Positions 7,032 through 10,404 of a DNA stretch of 10,404 nt are shown here, piece by piece. Position 1 is the stretch's first letter. Every line of letters begins with the position of its first letter. Origin of the DNA: Bacteroidota bacterium. GTDB taxonomy: Bacteria > Bacteroidota > Bacteroidia > Bacteroidales > UBA4417. The DNA is taken from positions 1-10,404 of the forward strand of contig JAIFMH010000314.1 in assembly GCA_020048595.1 (NCBI GenBank), written 5' to 3'. Below the pieces are notes generated by a model. It was not told where the DNA came from, did not search any database, and saw nothing but the letters and a program-made list of their open reading frames with translations. A program made the position numbers and the translations under genes.

Positions 7032-7064
7032 CAAATATAAGTAATATCATGTTCGCCTTGTAAA
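7032..7064 (-). promoter_or_regulatory. Candidate promoter of the DUF2231-like gene
   Basis: On the minus strand TATATTTG (7039-7032) is a perfect match to the Bacteroidota -7 element TAnnTTTG. A TTTA resembling the -33 TTTG lies 21 nt upstream (7064-7061). The box is about 66 nt before the ATG at 6965, giving a leader of roughly 60 nt. The downstream terminator of the DUF6600-type gene (7131-7161) fits an independent promoter here. Confidence 0.5.
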
Positions 7065-7130
7065 GCTGACAAATTGATTAAATCCTATCAGGTAAGAGCC
7101 ATATATCAGTTTGAAATCGCGCCCTGTCTA

Positions 7131-7161
7131 AAAAAAAGGCTGCAGAATTTCTCCTGCAGCC
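7131..7161 (-). terminator. Intrinsic terminator after the DUF6600-type gene
   Basis: GGCTGCAG (7138-7145) and CTGCAGCC (7154-7161) form a perfect 8-bp GC-rich stem with an 8-nt loop. On the minus strand it is followed by seven U residues (the A-run 7131-7137). It lies 24 nt beyond the stop codon at 7185, a textbook rho-independent terminator. Confidence 0.9.
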
Positions 7162-7184
7162 GATTCCTGTTTAATTAATTCTGT

Positions 7185-8666
7185 TTACCTGCCTGTTGGT
7201 TTTCCTGAAGACCTTTTTGCACGACTTTCATCAGAGGTCTTACTTACAGCTTGTTGAACCTGTTCTTTAGTTGCTTGTTTTATTTCAGTTTTTTCAGAGC
7301 GGGAGTTTGAAGAGCGTGCTTCATTCTGTGTTCTTTGTTCACGAGTAGGCTGTGCAGCAGGTGATTGACTTTTTTGTGATCCACGTGATGAGTTGTTATT
7401 CACATTTCCACTGGTTGGAGCACTTTTGCGGGATTGACTGTTTTCGGAGTTTATAACCCTGTTTGTATTTGATATGGGTCGATTACCTTCAGTTATATTA
7501 ATTTTACTTTTGCGATCGGAAGTTTCCTTTTTTGTTTCAACTGATGGTCGGGTTGAATTTTTTGAAGGAGATACCTGTGATTTGCTGCGTTGCTCAACCT
7601 GAGACCTGCTGTCAGAAGAACTTTTTCGTGCTTCGGATTGTGTAACAGTGCGTACAGCTTCCGTTGAATTTCTCTTAATTTCATTTCTTCTGGCATTTGA
7701 AGTTTGATTTGCAGATTGAGTTGATGTGCGTGGTTCAACCCTGGTTTCTTTTGTTGAATTTACTTTGCGTTCAGTCGTAGCTTGTTTTGTATTGCGTATG
7801 TCATTTCTGCTGTCGCGGGTACGATTTACGCCAGGATCGTTGGTACGTGCATTGGTTTGCTCAATCCGTTTTCCGGTTCTGGCCTGTTCAACATTGCGGT
7901 ATTCCGTTGGGCGAACATCCTTACGTTTGTTATCAACTGCCGGACGGTATACATTCAAAGTGTTATTGCGCATCCCAACTCTATCAGGTCTCTGACTATC
8001 AGCAACTTCTACCCTTCTTACTTTGCTTTTAGAATACCTCTCAACATCATTAACACGTGGGCCATTGTACCATGAATTACGGTTATTGTGATTGTTGCCA
8101 TCAACATGTACATTAGTTATATGAGTGATATGGTTTACACGAACCGGACGATTGTAGATATAATGATTCCAGTTGCTTGAGCAGAAATGATTTTGAGGAA
8201 CAAAGGTCCACCAGGGATCGGGAGCATACCATGAAGATTGAACATAAACGTTTGGTCCCATTGGAGCCCAGCCCCAATAATTATCGTATGATCCCCAGGT
8301 TACCCATGCAGGTGCCCATTCGTATCCGGGAATCCACATCCAACCTAAATAATTGTCGAAATCCCACCGGCCGTAGTGAAAAGTTGCCCAACCCCAGTCG
8401 TAGCCGGATGACCATGTCCATCCATAATCAGTATAAATCCAATTCCCATTTGACGAATAGGGTCTGAAAGATTCAGGATTATCGAAATAAGGACGCCAAA
8501 CATATCCGTTGTCAGGTGTATAAATCCAGTCTCCGTAAGGTGAAAGCTGATCGTAGAAGGTCTGGGTCGTGATGGTTATGGTTGCTTTTCTGTTTTTGTA
8601 TTTATGTGCTTCGGCACTGAATACTATAACCATCGAAAGGATCAGGAATAAAGTTATCTTTTTCAT
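7185..8666 (-). CDS. DUF6600 (YXWXXW-repeat) secreted protein with basic disordered tail
   Basis: A 493-residue exported protein of unknown function. Residues 1-20 are a signal peptide with likely cleavage after AEA. Residues about 36-170 carry the tryptophan/tyrosine-rich repeats of the DUF6600 or YXWXXW type: YGDWIYTPDNGYVWRPY, YGWTWSSGYDWGWATFHYGRW and GWMWIPGYEWAPAWVTW. Nineteen tryptophans lie between 47 and 166, and only one (199) after that. Residues about 245-493 are a low-complexity, highly basic tail rich in Ser, Arg, Asn, Thr, Lys and Gln, with no predicted fold. A location in the periplasm or at the cell surface is inferred from the signal. The tail might bind an acidic polymer, but nothing in the sequence proves it. 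The gene has its own terminator, and the dsbD terminator upstream (8842-8881) separates it from that gene. I found no convincing TAnnTTTG box in 8667-8841. Confidence 0.88.
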   Translation of the reverse strand: MKKITLFLILSMVIVFSAEAHKYKNRKATITITTQTFYDQLSPYGDWIYTPDNGYVWRPYFDNPESFRPYSSNGNWIYTDYGWTWSSGYDWGWATFHYGRWDFDNYLGWMWIPGYEWAPAWVTWGSYDNYWGWAPMGPNVYVQSSWYAPDPWWTFVPQNHFCSSNWNHYIYNRPVRVNHITHITNVHVDGNNHNNRNSWYNGPRVNDVERYSKSKVRRVEVADSQRPDRVGMRNNTLNVYRPAVDNKRKDVRPTEYRNVEQARTGKRIEQTNARTNDPGVNRTRDSRNDIRNTKQATTERKVNSTKETRVEPRTSTQSANQTSNARRNEIKRNSTEAVRTVTQSEARKSSSDSRSQVEQRSKSQVSPSKNSTRPSVETKKETSDRKSKINITEGNRPISNTNRVINSENSQSRKSAPTSGNVNNNSSRGSQKSQSPAAQPTREQRTQNEARSSNSRSEKTEIKQATKEQVQQAVSKTSDESRAKRSSGKPTGR

Positions 8667-8841
8667 GGCAGTAGAAATTAGTATGCGTTATTAATTTAAC
8701 TCTTTATTTACAGTAGTTTCAGACAGTCTGTTATAAAGTGCGTTGCAAAGCCCGTGCCAAAAAGCTTGTATCTATAAATAATTTACTCAGCTAACCTTAA
8801 ATTGTATTTGTAAATGGTTTGGATGAATTGTGAATCAATAA

Positions 8842-8881
8842 GATAAAAAAAAGCCGGGAGTTGAAAAAAACTACCGGCTTT
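8842..8881 (-). terminator. Intrinsic terminator after dsbD
   Basis: AAAGCCGG (8850-8857) pairs with CCGGCTTT (8874-8881). After one G-A mismatch the stem continues with AGTT (8859-8862) and AACT (8869-8872), closing a 6-nt loop. Minus-strand reading ends in a run of U residues (8845-8852). It lies 22 nt beyond the dsbD stop at 8903. Confidence 0.9.
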
Positions 8882-8902
8882 CAATTAATCGTATTAAAAA
8901 TT

Positions 8903-10404
8903 TTACTTTATTTCATTCTTTTTATTGAAGGCAGCAACACCTTCATCAAGGAATTTGACATAAGAAGAAATATCCAGATCATACGCATGGGGCTTTACAA
9001 GCGAATTACCGTCACTATCGAGGATCACATAATATGGTTGTGCATTAGCTCCGAATTTTTCTATCTGTATCTCTGCATTTTTCTTTCCAAGTAGTTTTAC
9101 CTCACGCCCTGTTTTATTGGTATACCATTCTTCTTTCGGCAGTTCAATTACTTTATCATCTACATAAAGAGCGGCAATCACAAAATTCTCGCGTAAGCGC
9201 TTCAATACTTCCGGGTCACTCCAAACACGATTTTCAATTTCGCGGCAGTTGGTACAACCATGTCCTGTGAAATCAATAAATACCGGCTTATTCAACACTT
9301 TTGAAGCTTTTAAAGCCTCATCATAATCAAAATATCCTTTTAGTCCATGCGGAATTTTAAGTGCAGTATTACTGTATTTTGGTGCTTCAGCAATATTGCC
9401 TTTGCTTGTAATACCTCCGCTTCCGCTGTTATCACGAACAATAGCCGTTACATCAAAATCCTGCGTTTCCATAGGAGGCAGCCAGCCGGAAATACCTTTG
9501 AGCGGGGCTCCCCATAAACCAGGAATCAGATAAACCACGAAAGTGAAAGTTGCAATTATGAGCATCAATCGAGGAAACGATCTCACAACAGGATAGTCGC
9601 TATCATGTGGAAATTTGATTTTTCCCAATAAATAAAATCCCATCATGGTGAAAATCACAATCCAGAAGCCCAGGTATATTTCGCGGTCGAGGATTCCCCA
9701 ATGGTAGGTTTGATCAGGGATATTAAGGAATTTAAGTGCAAAAGCAAGCTCAATAAATCCCAATACAACTTTCACCGTATTAAGCCAGCCGCCTGATTTG
9801 GGCAATTTGTTAAGCCACTGTGGAAACAATGCAAACAGTGTAAAAGGTATGGCGAAGGCTAGCGAGAAACCTAACATACCAACAATCGGCTTAAGTATCT
9901 GTCCGCCTACTGACTCTACCAGAATTGTTCCGACAATAGGTCCGGTACAACTGAAAGATACAAGCACCAGGGTAAGAGCCATAAATACTGTACCAATGGT
10001 TCCGCCTTTGTCCTCGGCCGAAACTGATTTATTAACCAGCCAGTTAGGCAATGTAATTTCAAAGTATCCAAAGAATGAAGCCGCAAAAATCACAAAGATC
10101 AGGAAGAACAGTACATTTGGAATCCAGTGTGTGCTGATCCAGTTACTGAATTCGGCACCAAACAAAACAGCTACAACTGTTCCAAAGAGAGTATAAATTG
10201 CAATAATGGAGAAGCCATAAATGGATGCCTGAACTTTACCATTGGAACCTGATTTCATGAAATAGGATACCGTCATGGGAATCATTGGGAAGACGCATGG
10301 AGTAAGGATGGCGATTAAACCGGCACCAAATGCAATTATAAAGAACAACCAAAGTGGTGTTGCTCCATCTTCGAGCGGTTTTGAATCTTCGACAACTGCT
10401 GTGG
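8903..10404 (-). CDS. dsbD: Thiol:disulfide interchange protein DsbD (partial, N-terminus outside window)
   Basis: DsbD moves electrons from cytoplasmic thioredoxin across the inner membrane to extracytoplasmic thiol proteins. The reading frame stays open to the right edge, so the N-terminal domain and start are missing; a TTG at 10348 is inside the gene and is not a start. Visible from N to C: a short polar linker (TAVVEDSKPLED), the multi-helix DsbD transmembrane domain with its two redox cysteines in ILTPCVFPMIP (codon 10295-10297) and SFSCTGPIVG (9947-9949), then a linker and a C-terminal thioredoxin domain with FTGHGCTNCRE (CxxC codons at 9254-9256 and 9245-9247) and a cis-Pro in AQPYYVI. 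All redox cysteines seen are intact. It ends in a strong terminator. In Bacteroidota such proteins typically serve cytochrome c maturation or TlpA-type reductases, but the TlpA-like lipoprotein in this window lacks cysteines to accept electrons. Confidence 0.93.
   Translation of the reverse strand, partial: TAVVEDSKPLEDGATPLWLFFIIAFGAGLIAILTPCVFPMIPMTVSYFMKSGSNGKVQASIYGFSIIAIYTLFGTVVAVLFGAEFSNWISTHWIPNVLFFLIFVIFAASFFGYFEITLPNWLVNKSVSAEDKGGTIGTVFMALTLVLVSFSCTGPIVGTILVESVGGQILKPIVGMLGFSLAFAIPFTLFALFPQWLNKLPKSGGWLNTVKVVLGFIELAFALKFLNIPDQTYHWGILDREIYLGFWIVIFTMMGFYLLGKIKFPHDSDYPVVRSFPRLMLIIATFTFVVYLIPGLWGAPLKGISGWLPPMETQDFDVTAIVRDNSGSGGITSKGNIAEAPKYSNTALKIPHGLKGYFDYDEALKASKVLNKPVFIDFTGHGCTNCREIENRVWSDPEVLKRLRENFVIAALYVDDKVIELPKEEWYTNKTGREVKLLGKKNAEIQIEKFGANAQPYYVILDSDGNSLVKPHAYDLDISSYVKFLDEGVAAFNKKNEIK

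Noticed and set aside
7726..8467. Several overlapping plus-strand open frames of 81-97 codons
   Set aside because: They lie fully inside the minus-strand DUF6600-type gene, overlap each other, encode no recognisable domain, and arise from the repetitive composition of that gene.
10346..10348. TTG as the start codon of dsbD
   Set aside because: The frame continues to the window edge and the expected N-terminal domain precedes the membrane part, so this is an internal leucine.

Overview
The window looks like a core-genome stretch of a member of the Bacteroidota (Bacteroidetes), most likely an anaerobic or microaerobic Bacteroidales-type organism. The evidence is a DUF4369-type thioredoxin-like lipoprotein, a Bacteroidota-style LpxH, a tryptophan-rich DUF6600-type envelope protein and a fused DsbD. 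In addition, start codons lack Shine-Dalgarno sequences, and AT-rich leaders carry boxes resembling the Bacteroidota -7 promoter element TAnnTTTG. The genus cannot be told from this sequence.

Layout. Positions 1-184 hold two diverged tandem copies of a ~90-bp non-coding repeat. A small secreted or membrane protein of unknown function follows on the minus strand (190-708). Divergent from it, four plus-strand genes run to 6393: a TlpA/ResA-like lipoprotein with no active-site cysteines (859-2025), the lipid A gene lpxH (2123-2899), an M20-family metallopeptidase (2994-4364) and a tungsten-type aldehyde:ferredoxin oxidoreductase family protein (4516-6393). A perfect 11-bp inverted repeat at 6414-6442 lies in the convergent gap. 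From there the genes are on the minus strand: a four-helix DUF2231-like membrane protein (6471-6965), a DUF6600-type protein with a very basic low-complexity tail (7185-8666), and dsbD, which runs off the right edge (8903-10404). The last two each end in a clear intrinsic terminator.

How the genes relate. This is not an obvious single-pathway operon. Most products belong to envelope biology: LpxH makes the lipid A precursor lipid X, DsbD carries reducing power out of the cytoplasm, and the TlpA-like lipoprotein has the fold that usually receives DsbD electrons but has lost the residues needed to do so. The DUF6600 and small membrane proteins are also envelope proteins. The AOR-family enzyme and the peptidase are cytoplasmic metabolic enzymes.

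I found no CRISPR array, tRNA, rRNA, insertion sequence, phage gene, toxin-antitoxin pair or recognisable defence system. No gene-free stretch exceeds 300 bases. The features most worth a second look are the cysteine-free TlpA-like active site, the CX3CX3C iron-sulfur ligand spacing in the AOR-family protein, and the tandem repeat at the left edge. I do not see convincing evidence of an undescribed multi-gene system.
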